Source: SCGC-AAA076-P13 sp905478035
GTDB taxonomy: Bacteria; Pseudomonadota; Gammaproteobacteria; Magnimaribacterales; D2472
Length of the DNA: 64,000 nucleotides
Direction of reading: 5' to 3'
Assembly (NCBI GenBank): GCA_943846785.1
Contig: OX044367.1
Span: 620,001 to 684,000, forward strand
In this document: one piece after another, positions 33,927-41,810 of the stretch
Layout: the number at the start of each line of letters is the position of its first letter
Position numbering within the stretch: the first letter of the stretch is position 1
The notes under the pieces: model-generated
The model's input: the letters and a program-made list of their open reading frames with translations, nothing else
Told to the model about the DNA's origin: nothing
Database searches by the model: none
Translations under genes and position numbers: made by a program

Positions 33927-34850
33927 ATGATTTCAACATTTCAAATTTTTCTTTTCTTTGTTTTCTTCTTAACAATTACTGTTCTTTATCTTGGAATTAA
34001 AGTTGTTCCTCAATCTAAAGTTTATGTGATTGAACGTTTTGGTAAATATACCAAAACTCTGGAATCTGGATTATCAATAATTGTTCCATTTGTTGATAGT
34101 GTTGCTCATAAAGTTGATATCCTTGAAAGACAATTACCTAAATTTCAAATATCTGTAATCACAAAAGACAACGTAGAAGTTGGACTTGTATCTACAGTAT
34201 TTTTTAGAGTTTTAGATGCTTCTAAATCTGTTTATAGAATTAAAAATATTGATCTTGCAATTGAAAATACAGCGATTTCTGTAATCAGATCTGCTGCTGG
34301 TCAATTAGAGCTCGATGATCTTCAATCATCCAGGGAGTCAATGAATTCAGAAATCAAAGATCGACTTGTTAAGGCAGCAGAAATTTGGGGTGTTGAAGTA
34401 ACAAGAACAGAAATTCTTGATGTTCTTGTAGATGAGCAAACAAAAGAATCACAAAGACAACAGTTAAATGCTGAAAGAGAAAGAAGGGCAACGATTGCAA
34501 CAGCTGAGGGTAATAAAAGAAGTATAGAGCTAAATGCTGATGCACAGTTATACGAGGCTCGCAAAGTTGCTGAAGCTGTTAAAGTATCTGCTGATGCCGA
34601 GGCTTATGCTGTCAAAATAAAAGCTGATGCTGATGCAGAACAAACTAGAGTTGTAGGAAAGGCTATTAAAGATGATGGTCAGCCAGCTATAAATTATGAA
34701 ATCATGAAAAGACAAGTTGATGGTTTAACTGCAATTGCTTCATCAGGCCAGTCAAAAACATTAGTAGTTCCATCTGATGTAACAAAAGCTCTTGGAAGTC
34801 TAGAGTTATTGTTAGGATCAATAACTGATAAGCCTACTAGTAATGATTAG
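33927..34850 (+). CDS. qmcA: SPFH/stomatin-family protein (paraslipin, QmcA-like)
   Basis: Membrane-anchored SPFH proteins organise membrane microdomains and often pair with NfeD proteins, as here. N-terminal membrane helix (about 4-24), SPFH domain from VVPQSKVYVIERFGKY (about 26-41) through about 190, then an alanine- and glutamate-rich coiled coil (about 165-240). The ending with GSLELLLGSI fits the family. Length 307, like E. coli QmcA (305). It overlaps nfeD by 8 bases. Confidence 0.93.
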   Translation: MISTFQIFLFFVFFLTITVLYLGIKVVPQSKVYVIERFGKYTKTLESGLSIIVPFVDSVAHKVDILERQLPKFQISVITKDNVEVGLVSTVFFRVLDASKSVYRIKNIDLAIENTAISVIRSAAGQLELDDLQSSRESMNSEIKDRLVKAAEIWGVEVTRTEILDVLVDEQTKESQRQQLNAERERRATIATAEGNKRSIELNADAQLYEARKVAEAVKVSADAEAYAVKIKADADAEQTRVVGKAIKDDGQPAINYEIMKRQVDGLTAIASSGQSKTLVVPSDVTKALGSLELLLGSITDKPTSND

Positions 34851-35127
34851 TCTTTTAGAAAATCCTGATATTTGGCTAATCTCTGGAATTGTTTTAATGA
34901 TAATTGAAGTTTTTTTTGGTTCTCTTGTTATATTCTTGCCAGTTGGCATGGCATCGTTGATAGTTGGATTAATTTATAAATTTCAAAATAATTTCGAACT
35001 TAACATAATTGAAAATTGGGCCTATGCACTAGTACTGTGGGGAATAATTTCAATTATTATTTCTTATCTTATTCAAAGATATTTTAAAAATAATCAAGAT
35101 GGAAACAAAGATATTAATTCCTATTGA
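34843..35127 (+). CDS. Short NfeD-like membrane protein (YbbJ type)
   Basis: A 94-residue protein with two or three hydrophobic segments (about 10-45 and 58-80). The segment ISGIVLMIIEVFFGSLVIFLPVG (given in part) resembles the start of short NfeD/YbbJ proteins. The C-terminal OB-fold of longer relatives is missing: the protein ends soon after the last helix, making it shorter than E. coli YbbJ (about 150). The call rests on its 8-base overlap with the paraslipin gene and this topology. It converges on proS with a 5-base gap. Confidence 0.75.
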   Translation: MISLLENPDIWLISGIVLMIIEVFFGSLVIFLPVGMASLIVGLIYKFQNNFELNIIENWAYALVLWGIISIIISYLIQRYFKNNQDGNKDINSY

Positions 35128-35132
35128 TTAAC

Positions 35133-36407
35133 CTACTTAAAAAAATCTAATATTGTTTTTAAATTAGAAATATCATTTAAAGAAGAGTCTCCGCTCCTGG
35201 ATTTCAACTCAACCTCATTTGTTTCAATATATTGCTTACCAATTACAATATTTAGAGGCACACCTATCAGTTCTGAATCTTTCATTTTAGTCCCATAACC
35301 ATCTTTTCGATCATCAAGAAGAACATCGTATCCCATCTCTTGAAGATCCTTATAAAGTTTTAATGAGGCTTCTGCAATTTGTTGATCTTTTTCATAACCA
35401 ATTGCAATAATATTTATATCAAATGGTGAAATACTATGAGGCCATATGATTCCCTTGTCATCATTATTTTGCTCAATAGCTGCAGCAACTAATCTCGAGA
35501 CTCCAACTCCATAACACCCCATATGAAGAGTTGAAGCTTTGCCTTCATTATTTAGTACATTAGCTTTCATGTCTTCGGCATAAACTTTTCCTAATTTAAA
35601 TATATGACCAACTTCGATCCCTTTTTTAATTTGGATAGTGCCTTTACCATCTGGTGAAGGCTTACCTTCTAGAGATGAAATATCCTCTCCTTCTTTTAAA
35701 AGAAGCTCAGTATTGATTGCAAATTCAGATTCACTACTAATTGCAATTGTATCTTCACCAGTTTCTGCAAGAACATGGAATTCCTCAGAGGCATCTCCAC
35801 CAATAGCACCAGAGTCGGCTGCAACAATCTTATAATCTAATCCAATTCTTTCAAGAATATTTTTATAGGTATTTCGCATAGTTAAATAAGTAGACTGAAG
35901 ACATGCCTCATCAATATTAAAACTATAGGAATCTTTCATTAAAAATTCTCTTCCTCTCATTACTCCATATCTTGGTCTAACTTCATCTCTAAATTTTGTT
36001 TGAATTTGATATATATTTAGTGGAAGTTCTTTATAACTCTTTACATTGTTTCTAATTAAATCAGTTATAACTTCCTCATGTGTTGGACCTAAACAGAAAT
36101 CTCTTTCATGCCTGTCTTTAATTCTTAAAAGCTCAGGACCCATTTTTTCCCATCTATTTGTTTCATTCCATAATTCTTTAGGCTGAACCATTGGCATTAG
36201 AACTTCTTGTGCTCCAGATGCATCCATTTCCTCTCTTACAATATTTTCAATTTTTCTAAGTACCTTTAGACCCAATGGGAGCCATGTGTATATTCCTGAG
36301 GCAACTTTTCTTACCAAACCAGCTCTGAGCATTAATTTATGGCTTATAACCTCAGCTTCTTTAGGTGCGTCTTTAAGTGTTGGCAGTAATAGTTTTGATA
36401 ACAACAT
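35133..36407 (-). CDS. proS: Prolyl-tRNA synthetase lacking the INS editing domain
   Basis: ProS charges tRNA-Pro. Class II motif 1 (ASGIYTWLPLGLKVLRKI, about 37-54), motif 2 (KFRDEVRPRYGVMRGREF, about 138-155) and motif 3 (GCYGVGVSRLVAA) plus the anticodon-binding domain (about 315-424) are intact. Between GGDASEEFHVLAETGED and IEVGHIFKLG there are only about 45 residues, where bacterial type ProRS such as E. coli (572 aa) carries the roughly 180-residue INS domain that hydrolyses Ala-tRNA-Pro. Total 424 residues. A compact ProRS is typical of alphaproteobacteria. It is divergent from the fmdB-aspS unit. Confidence 0.95.
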   Translation of the reverse strand: MLLSKLLLPTLKDAPKEAEVISHKLMLRAGLVRKVASGIYTWLPLGLKVLRKIENIVREEMDASGAQEVLMPMVQPKELWNETNRWEKMGPELLRIKDRHERDFCLGPTHEEVITDLIRNNVKSYKELPLNIYQIQTKFRDEVRPRYGVMRGREFLMKDSYSFNIDEACLQSTYLTMRNTYKNILERIGLDYKIVAADSGAIGGDASEEFHVLAETGEDTIAISSESEFAINTELLLKEGEDISSLEGKPSPDGKGTIQIKKGIEVGHIFKLGKVYAEDMKANVLNNEGKASTLHMGCYGVGVSRLVAAAIEQNNDDKGIIWPHSISPFDINIIAIGYEKDQQIAEASLKLYKDLQEMGYDVLLDDRKDGYGTKMKDSELIGVPLNIVIGKQYIETNEVELKSRSGDSSLNDISNLKTILDFFK

Positions 36408-36441
36408 TTTATTAATTTGTTTTATATAAATCCTTATGGTT

Positions 36442-36447
36442 TATAAT
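36442..36447 (+). promoter_or_regulatory. -10 box upstream of the fmdB-aspS unit
   Basis: A perfect TATAAT in the 62-base divergent region between proS and the zinc-ribbon gene, 22 bases before the ATG at 36470. No convincing -35 at the right distance, so low confidence. Confidence 0.3.
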
Positions 36448-36469
36448 TTTATCTTTTTTTTAAGTACTT

Positions 36470-36748
36470 ATGCCGATTTATGACTATAAATGTTCAGATT
36501 GTGAGCATGAAATTGAGATAATTCAGAAGTTCAGTGATGAACCAAAAACTTTATGCCCAAAATGCAACAAAGAAAGTTTATTGAAAATGGTATCTGCTCC
36601 ATCATTTAGATTGAAAGGCGGTGGTTGGTATGAAACTGATTTCAAAACTGGAAATAAAAAAAATCTATCATCAAATGATGATAAATCATCAAAAAATTCA
36701 ACATCCGACTCCAAGAAAGAGTCTAAACAAGATAAGATTACTAAATAA
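36470..36748 (+). CDS. FmdB-family zinc ribbon protein
   Basis: A 92-residue protein with the FmdB/putative regulatory zinc ribbon: MPIYDYKCSDC (1-11) and CPKCNKE (33-39) give four zinc-binding cysteines; SAPSFRLKGGGWYETDF (about 47-63) is the family's conserved second part. The rest is a Ser/Lys/Asp-rich disordered tail. The family's function is not known; it commonly sits upstream of aspS, as here. It is the first gene of the aspS-yebC-tol run. Confidence 0.9.
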   Translation: MPIYDYKCSDCEHEIEIIQKFSDEPKTLCPKCNKESLLKMVSAPSFRLKGGGWYETDFKTGNKKNLSSNDDKSSKNSTSDSKKESKQDKITK

Positions 36749-36761
36749 ATAAGGAAATATT

Positions 36762-38528
36762 ATGAGATCTCACTATTGTGGAGAAATTACATCCAAGAAT
36801 CTTGATGAAGATATAACAATTTGTGGCTGGATACATAAAAGACGTGATCATGGTGGCGTTATATTCTTAGATGTTAGAGATATTAAGGGAATTTGTCAGG
36901 CAGTTATAAATCCCGATAATTCTAAGTCATTCGAGATAGCAGAAACTTTAAGAAATGAATTTGTTGTAAAGATATCAGGTAAAGTTAATCAAAGGCTTGA
37001 AGGGACAGTAAATAAAAATATGACTACTGGAGAAGTAGAGATTAATGCTGAGAATATAGTTATTCTAAGTAAGGCAGCCACTCCAGTTTTTCCACTTGAT
37101 GATTATCAGGATGTTAATGAAGATGTTCGCTTAAAGAATAGGGTTTTAGATTTAAGAAGACCTGAGATGAATCATAGGATTGTTACAAGATCAAAAATAA
37201 GTTCAACAATAAGAAACTATTTAGATTCCAATGAGTTTCATGAAATTGAAACGCCAATTTTAACAAAAGCAACGCCAGAGGGCGCAAGAGATTTTATTCT
37301 ACCAAGTAGAGTTCAATCTGGTAATTTCTTTGCCTTGCCTCAGTCTCCTCAGTTATTTAAACAGTTACTGATGATGGGGGGCTTAGATAAGTATTATCAA
37401 GTTGCTAGATGTTTTAGAGATGAAGATCTTAGAGCAGATCGTCAACCAGAATTTACTCAAATAGATATTGAGGCTTCTTTTGTTGATCAAGAATATATTA
37501 TGGAAATCGGTGAAAATATGGTGAAAGAGCTTGTCCATAAGTTTTGCGGTGATGAATTAGAGACATTTCCTATCTTAGATTGGCATGATTCTATGAGAGA
37601 TTATGGATGTGATAAACCTGACTTAAGAATACCTTTAAAGTTAGTAGAGGTTTCTGAATTAGTTCAAAATGAAGAATTTAAAGTCTTCTCTGAGCCTGCT
37701 AAAGATAATAAATCTAGGGTTGTTGCTCTAAAGATACCAGGTGGTAATTCTCTATCAAGGGGACAGATTGATGAATATACTAAGTTTGTCTCAAAGCTGG
37801 GAGCTAAGGGGCTAGCGTATATCAAGGTCAATGATAAAAGTGATATCGAAAATGGCTTGCAATCACCAATTCTTAAGTTTCTTAAAAGTGAGACTATAGA
37901 ATCTATCGTATCAGAATTAGATTTACAAAATGATGATCTTCTATTCTTTGGTGCAGGTAAAAGTTCTGTTGTAAATTTAAGTATGAGTAGTTTAATTAAA
38001 AAAATAGGTGATGATTTAGATATGTATTCATCTAAATGGTCTCCATGCTGGGTTGTAAACTTCCCAATGTTTGAAAGAAACAGTGAAGGCAACCTTACAT
38101 CACTTCATCATCCATTTACTCTTCCAAAGTGTTCTACTAAAGAGTTGACTGAATCAGCAGATACTGCACTAGCTCATGCATATGATGTTGTACTAAATGG
38201 ATATGAAATTGGAGGAGGCTCCTTAAGAGTCTTTGACACTGAAATGCAAAAAACAATATTCAATATATTAAATATTACAGAAGAAGAAGCTGATAGTAAG
38301 TTTGGTTTCTTATTAAAAGCTCTCTCATCAGGATGTCCTCCTCATGGAGGAATAGCATTTGGTCTTGATAGGATTGTTATGCTTATAACAGATACTACAA
38401 ATATTAGAGATGTAATTGCATTCCCTAAAACACAGAGTGCAACTTGTTTATTAACTGATGCTCCAAGTAAAGTTGATAGCTCTCAACTAGAAGAACTAAA
38501 AATTATAAGTACTCACAAGGAAGAGTAG
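36762..38528 (+). CDS. aspS: Aspartyl-tRNA synthetase, probably non-discriminating
   Basis: AspS charges tRNA-Asp. OB-fold anticodon domain 1-110, class II core with motif 2 CFRDEDLRADRQPEFTQ (about 218-234) and motif 3 GIAFGLDRIVM near 536-546, and a GAD insertion (about 285-420). Length 588 is the bacterial type. In the anticodon domain the sequence is KRRDHGGVIF with His30, and Gly81 in RLEGTVN; from memory this His/Gly pair marks non-discriminating AspRS (as in Pseudomonas), which also charges tRNA-Asn and needs GatCAB. Ribosome site AAGGAAA precedes the ATG. Confidence 0.96.
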   Translation: MRSHYCGEITSKNLDEDITICGWIHKRRDHGGVIFLDVRDIKGICQAVINPDNSKSFEIAETLRNEFVVKISGKVNQRLEGTVNKNMTTGEVEINAENIVILSKAATPVFPLDDYQDVNEDVRLKNRVLDLRRPEMNHRIVTRSKISSTIRNYLDSNEFHEIETPILTKATPEGARDFILPSRVQSGNFFALPQSPQLFKQLLMMGGLDKYYQVARCFRDEDLRADRQPEFTQIDIEASFVDQEYIMEIGENMVKELVHKFCGDELETFPILDWHDSMRDYGCDKPDLRIPLKLVEVSELVQNEEFKVFSEPAKDNKSRVVALKIPGGNSLSRGQIDEYTKFVSKLGAKGLAYIKVNDKSDIENGLQSPILKFLKSETIESIVSELDLQNDDLLFFGAGKSSVVNLSMSSLIKKIGDDLDMYSSKWSPCWVVNFPMFERNSEGNLTSLHHPFTLPKCSTKELTESADTALAHAYDVVLNGYEIGGGSLRVFDTEMQKTIFNILNITEEEADSKFGFLLKALSSGCPPHGGIAFGLDRIVMLITDTTNIRDVIAFPKTQSATCLLTDAPSKVDSSQLEELKIISTHKEE

Positions 38529-38530
38529 AT

Positions 38531-39268
38531 ATGGCAGGACATTCCAAATGGGCGAACATTAAGCATAGAAAGGCTCGTCAAGATGCATCGAGAGGTAAGG
38601 TTTGGACTAAAGTTATCAGAGAGATAACTGTTGCTGCAAAGGGTGGGCCCGACCCTGATGACAATCCTAGATTAAGATTGGCCCTAGATAAGGCTAATGC
38701 AGCAAATATGCCAAAAGATAATATTAAAAGAGCTATAGAAAAAGGCTCTGGTACTGGTGAAACAGGTGCATTAGAAGAAATTATCTTTGAAGGATATGGG
38801 CCAGGTGGTGTTGCAATATTGGTAGAAACTATGTCAGATAATAGAAACAGAACTGTTTCTGATGTGCGTCATGCTTTTTCTAAATTTGGAGGTAATCTTG
38901 GTACAGATGGGTCTGTATCATATCTTTTTAATAAAATTGGGATAATTCATATTTCAAAAGATACTTCTGAAGAGGAGTTGATGGACATTGTATTAGAGTC
39001 TGGTGCTGATGATCTTATCGATGAAGGAGAATATTTTGAAATTATTACTTCAAGTACTAATTTAAGTAATGTGCTTGAATCATTAAAAAATAATAATATA
39101 GATAATATCAATGCAGAGCTTACCTTGAGGGCAGAGACATCAGTAGCTATTGATCAAGAAATGTCTGAAAAAGTTCTAAAAATCATGGATTTTATGGATG
39201 AGCTTGATGATGTGCAAGAAGTCCATACTAATGCAGAATTTCCTGATAATTTTGAATTAAAAGAGTAA
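38531..39268 (+). CDS. yebC: YebC/PmpR family translation or transcription factor
   Basis: YebC proteins have been described as DNA-binding regulators and, more recently, as factors relieving ribosome stalling at prolines (TACO1 family). The opening MAGHSKWANIKHRKARQDA and KVWTKVIREITVAAKGG (about 23-39) are diagnostic, with NMPKDNIKRAIEKGSG near 57-72. Length 245. It lies 2 bases after aspS and 3 before the nuclease gene, in the conserved aspS-yebC-ruvC arrangement except that ruvC is not next. Confidence 0.95.
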   Translation: MAGHSKWANIKHRKARQDASRGKVWTKVIREITVAAKGGPDPDDNPRLRLALDKANAANMPKDNIKRAIEKGSGTGETGALEEIIFEGYGPGGVAILVETMSDNRNRTVSDVRHAFSKFGGNLGTDGSVSYLFNKIGIIHISKDTSEEELMDIVLESGADDLIDEGEYFEIITSSTNLSNVLESLKNNNIDNINAELTLRAETSVAIDQEMSEKVLKIMDFMDELDDVQEVHTNAEFPDNFELKE

Positions 39269-39271
39269 ATA

Positions 39272-39697
39272 TTGACTATAAACTCAAGAAATAAAGGCGC
39301 AACTTTTGAGAGACAAATAGCTAATGCGCTTATTAATGATCTTAATTTAACAAATCCAGTTAAAAGAATACTTGAGCAAACTAGAACTAAAGAACTCCCA
39401 GATCTTATGCTGGGTAATTGGTGTATAGAATGCAAAGCATATGGAACAGGTGCTGAGCCAAGGCCTGATTGGTGGGATCAAGTCCTAGCATCCTCAAAAG
39501 GAGCGGATTTAAAACCAGCATTAGTTTATAAATTTAATAATAGGCCAATTAAAGTAAGAATTTTGGCCTCATCGATAAACAATGAAATTAAAAATACTTT
39601 AGTAACAGTTGATTTATTGTGGCCTGATTTTATCCAAATCTTGCTGGAATTATTTCAAAAAGATATTGAGCTTCATGAAAAAAACTTTCAAGCCTAA
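39272..39697 (+). CDS. PD-(D/E)XK nuclease in the ruvC position, candidate Holliday-junction resolvase
   Basis: A 141-residue protein beginning NSRNKGATFERQI. Putative active-site residues of a PD-(D/E)XK nuclease are in order: Glu13, Pro43-Asp44 and Glu53-Cys-Lys55, followed by a WWDQ (67-70) that could be the downstream Gln motif. The N-K-G-x-x-x-E-R opening recalls Hjc-type and phage resolvases. It has no RuvC (RNase H fold) features. It occupies the place held by ruvC in gammaproteobacteria, and ruvA and ruvB, normally next, are missing. Start TTG three bases after yebC, with AAGAG at 39261-39265; it overlaps ybgC by 23 bases. Fold call is inference from motifs; the function is not established. 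Confidence 0.65.
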   Translation: MTINSRNKGATFERQIANALINDLNLTNPVKRILEQTRTKELPDLMLGNWCIECKAYGTGAEPRPDWWDQVLASSKGADLKPALVYKFNNRPIKVRILASSINNEIKNTLVTVDLLWPDFIQILLELFQKDIELHEKNFQA

Positions 39698-40094
39698 GGA
39701 TTTACATTTAAAAGTATATGTAGAGGACACAGACTTCCAAGGCTTTATATATCATGCAAATTATATTAAATTTTTTGAAAGAGCCCGATCAGAATTTCTT
39801 GAATATAATAATATTTCTCAAAAAAAACTAAGAGACGAAAATCTTGCATTTGTTGTCAAACGAATTGAAACAAATTTTCTGTCTCCAGGTAGGCTTGGAG
39901 ATGCTTTGTCAGTAAAGTCTTTAATTGAAAAAAAATCCAATGCCCGCATAATATTTAATCAACAAATAGTTGATTTAAATGATTCAAGGGAGCTATGCAA
40001 TGCCTTGGTTGAGGTATGCTTAATTAACATTAAATCAAAAAAACCTAAACCCTTGCCTGATGATTTACTATTGTTACTTAACGAGGAAAATTAA
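39675..40094 (+). CDS. ybgC: Acyl-CoA thioesterase YbgC (hotdog fold)
   Basis: YbgC hydrolyses acyl-CoA and travels with the tol-pal genes. The 4-hydroxybenzoyl-CoA thioesterase signature is seen in VEDTDFQGFIYHANYIKFFERARSEFL (given in part, about 14-40) with the catalytic Asp of TDFQG. I place the start at ATG 39675 (MKKTFKPKDLHLKVY); an earlier in-frame ATG at 39609 lies deep in the nuclease gene. Product 139 residues. It ends immediately before tolQ. Confidence 0.93.
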   Translation: MKKTFKPKDLHLKVYVEDTDFQGFIYHANYIKFFERARSEFLEYNNISQKKLRDENLAFVVKRIETNFLSPGRLGDALSVKSLIEKKSNARIIFNQQIVDLNDSRELCNALVEVCLINIKSKKPKPLPDDLLLLLNEEN

Positions 40095-40769
40095 ATGAAT
40101 GACATTTCTGTATTAAATCTCTTTCTTGAGGCCGGAGTAGTTGTAAAAATTGTAATGATGCTCTTACTTCTTGCATCACTATTAACATGGATAGTTATAG
40201 TTGAGAGATATAACTTTTATAAAAAAATCAAAGATATTAATTCAAGTTTCCATAATAGATTTTGGAATGGTGAAGATTTAAATACTTTATTTGATGAAAT
40301 TGAAAGTGAGAATATTCCTCTTTATGGATCTCTGAGCGTATTTCAAAGTGCTTTCAAAGAATTTAAACAGCTTAATCCTCAAGAGGTCATAACTGAGTTA
40401 GATTTAGAGGGAATAAACAGATGTATGAGAGTTGCTATCGCAGCTGATGAAGAGGAGATGAATAAACACCTACCTTTTCTTGCAAATGTTGGTTCAGTTA
40501 GCCCATATATAGGTCTTTTAGGGACTGTTTGGGGCATTATGACCTCATTCCAAGGCTTATCTGATGCGACACAAGCAACTATAAATGCAGTTGCGCCAGG
40601 TATCTCTGAAGCCCTTGTAGCAACTGCAATGGGTTTATTTGCTGCTATTCCAGCTGTTATTGCTTTTAATAAATACACTTCTGAACTTGAAACCATGAGC
40701 CAATCGACCTTAATATTTTCTGAAGAGCTTGCAAGTATTTTTTATAAACAATCTATAAAAAATAAATGA
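40095..40769 (+). CDS. tolQ: Tol-Pal system proton-channel subunit TolQ
   Basis: TolQ forms the inner-membrane motor with TolR, using the proton gradient to act on TolA during outer-membrane constriction. Three membrane segments (about 16-36, 130-150, 165-190), with the conserved VGSVSPYIGLLGTVWGIM region and ISEALVATAMGLFAAIPAV typical of the MotA/TolQ/ExbB family. Length 224. GAGGAAAA provides a ribosome site at the end of ybgC. ATGA overlap with tolR. Confidence 0.97.
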   Translation: MNDISVLNLFLEAGVVVKIVMMLLLLASLLTWIVIVERYNFYKKIKDINSSFHNRFWNGEDLNTLFDEIESENIPLYGSLSVFQSAFKEFKQLNPQEVITELDLEGINRCMRVAIAADEEEMNKHLPFLANVGSVSPYIGLLGTVWGIMTSFQGLSDATQATINAVAPGISEALVATAMGLFAAIPAVIAFNKYTSELETMSQSTLIFSEELASIFYKQSIKNK

Positions 40770-41188
40770 TCTATAGGTTAGCTAAGAAAAAAACTCTTAA
40801 GGCTGAAATCAATGTGGTGCCATACATTGATGTCATGCTTGTATTGCTAATTATTTTTATGGTTCTTTCGCCACTACTTATTCAAGGTATTGAAGTTAAT
40901 CTTCCTAAAACAGATACAACAAAAATGAGTGTTCAGAATGAACCATTAGTAATCTCTATAGATAGCTCAGGTAAATATTATTTAAATCTCGGAGAAGAAG
41001 CTCTTCCAATAAGTATTGATGAGCTTAAAAGGAAATCCATGGTCATTTTTGATGCGAATCCTGATATCGAAGTGGTATTTCAAAGTGATAAAGATGTAAC
41101 ATTTGATAGTGTTGCCAAGGCTATGGCAGCAATTCAGAGCGTAGGCATATCAAAAATAGGAATAGTGACCACAGGTTATGGAAATTAA
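40766..41188 (+). CDS. tolR: Tol-Pal system protein TolR
   Basis: TolR is the ExbD-like partner of TolQ. A short cytoplasmic N-terminus, then INVVPYIDVMLVLLIIFMV (about 15-33) with the protonatable Asp of the membrane helix, and a periplasmic domain to residue 140. Standard length. It overlaps tolQ by four bases and tolA by 11. Confidence 0.97.
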   Translation: MIYRLAKKKTLKAEINVVPYIDVMLVLLIIFMVLSPLLIQGIEVNLPKTDTTKMSVQNEPLVISIDSSGKYYLNLGEEALPISIDELKRKSMVIFDANPDIEVVFQSDKDVTFDSVAKAMAAIQSVGISKIGIVTTGYGN

Positions 41189-41810
41189 ATCTGATTATCT
41201 TATAGCTTCATTTTTTTCATTTTTAATACACGCTTCTCTTATTTTATTTTTAATGGATTTCTTTTATTCTGAAAAGCAAATCCGTCCAGTGCTTAGCAAA
41301 ACAGTAGATGTAAATCTTATTTTTGAAGAAGAAATAATTAAAACAAAGGAGCCTCTCGCTGTAAATGAAGTACCTATAATTAAAAACACATTTAATAAGA
41401 CTATAGATAATAAGATAATAGAGTTGAGTCAGGATATTGAGAAAATCGGTTCAGATGAAACCTTTATAAATCTAAATGAGCTAATTCAGATAGATAAAGC
41501 TGTAATAGCATCAAGTGAAGAGAAAGAAATCAATCAAATAAGTAATATGATTATAAATATGATTGAATCGGCTTGGGTAAAACCTAAAAATATACAAGAA
41601 GGGCTAATTTGTGATCTGAGATTGGCTGTTAATAAAAATGGAAGGATAGTCTCTGTAAATCTTATTAAAAGCAGTGGTAACATTAGGTTCGATAATTCAG
41701 CAATTAAAGCTGTTTACAGAGTTGAATCATTTAATTTTTATAATAAAATTTCTAGCAACCTTTATACAGATAATTTTAAAAAAATAGTTATAACTTTTAA
41801 TCCTTCATGA
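41178..41810 (+). CDS. tolA: TolA, short form
   Basis: TolA links the TolQR motor to Pal at the outer membrane. Membrane helix about 8-27; C-terminal globular domain about 125-210 with MIESAWVKPKN and LRLAVNKNGRIVSVNLIKSSG, matching the TolA/TonB-like end domain. The product is 210 residues, half of E. coli TolA (421), because the long Ala/Lys/Glu-rich helical domain is reduced to roughly 90 residues with little Ala/Lys bias. Identification depends on this layout and position between tolR and tolB. Confidence 0.88.
   Translation: MEIKSDYLIASFFSFLIHASLILFLMDFFYSEKQIRPVLSKTVDVNLIFEEEIIKTKEPLAVNEVPIIKNTFNKTIDNKIIELSQDIEKIGSDETFINLNELIQIDKAVIASSEEKEINQISNMIINMIESAWVKPKNIQEGLICDLRLAVNKNGRIVSVNLIKSSGNIRFDNSAIKAVYRVESFNFYNKISSNLYTDNFKKIVITFNPS

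Noticed and set aside
39609..39674. N-terminal extension of YbgC from the upstream ATG
   Set aside because: It would overlap the nuclease gene by 89 bases and add residues unlike the family; the start at 39675 gives the canonical N-terminus.
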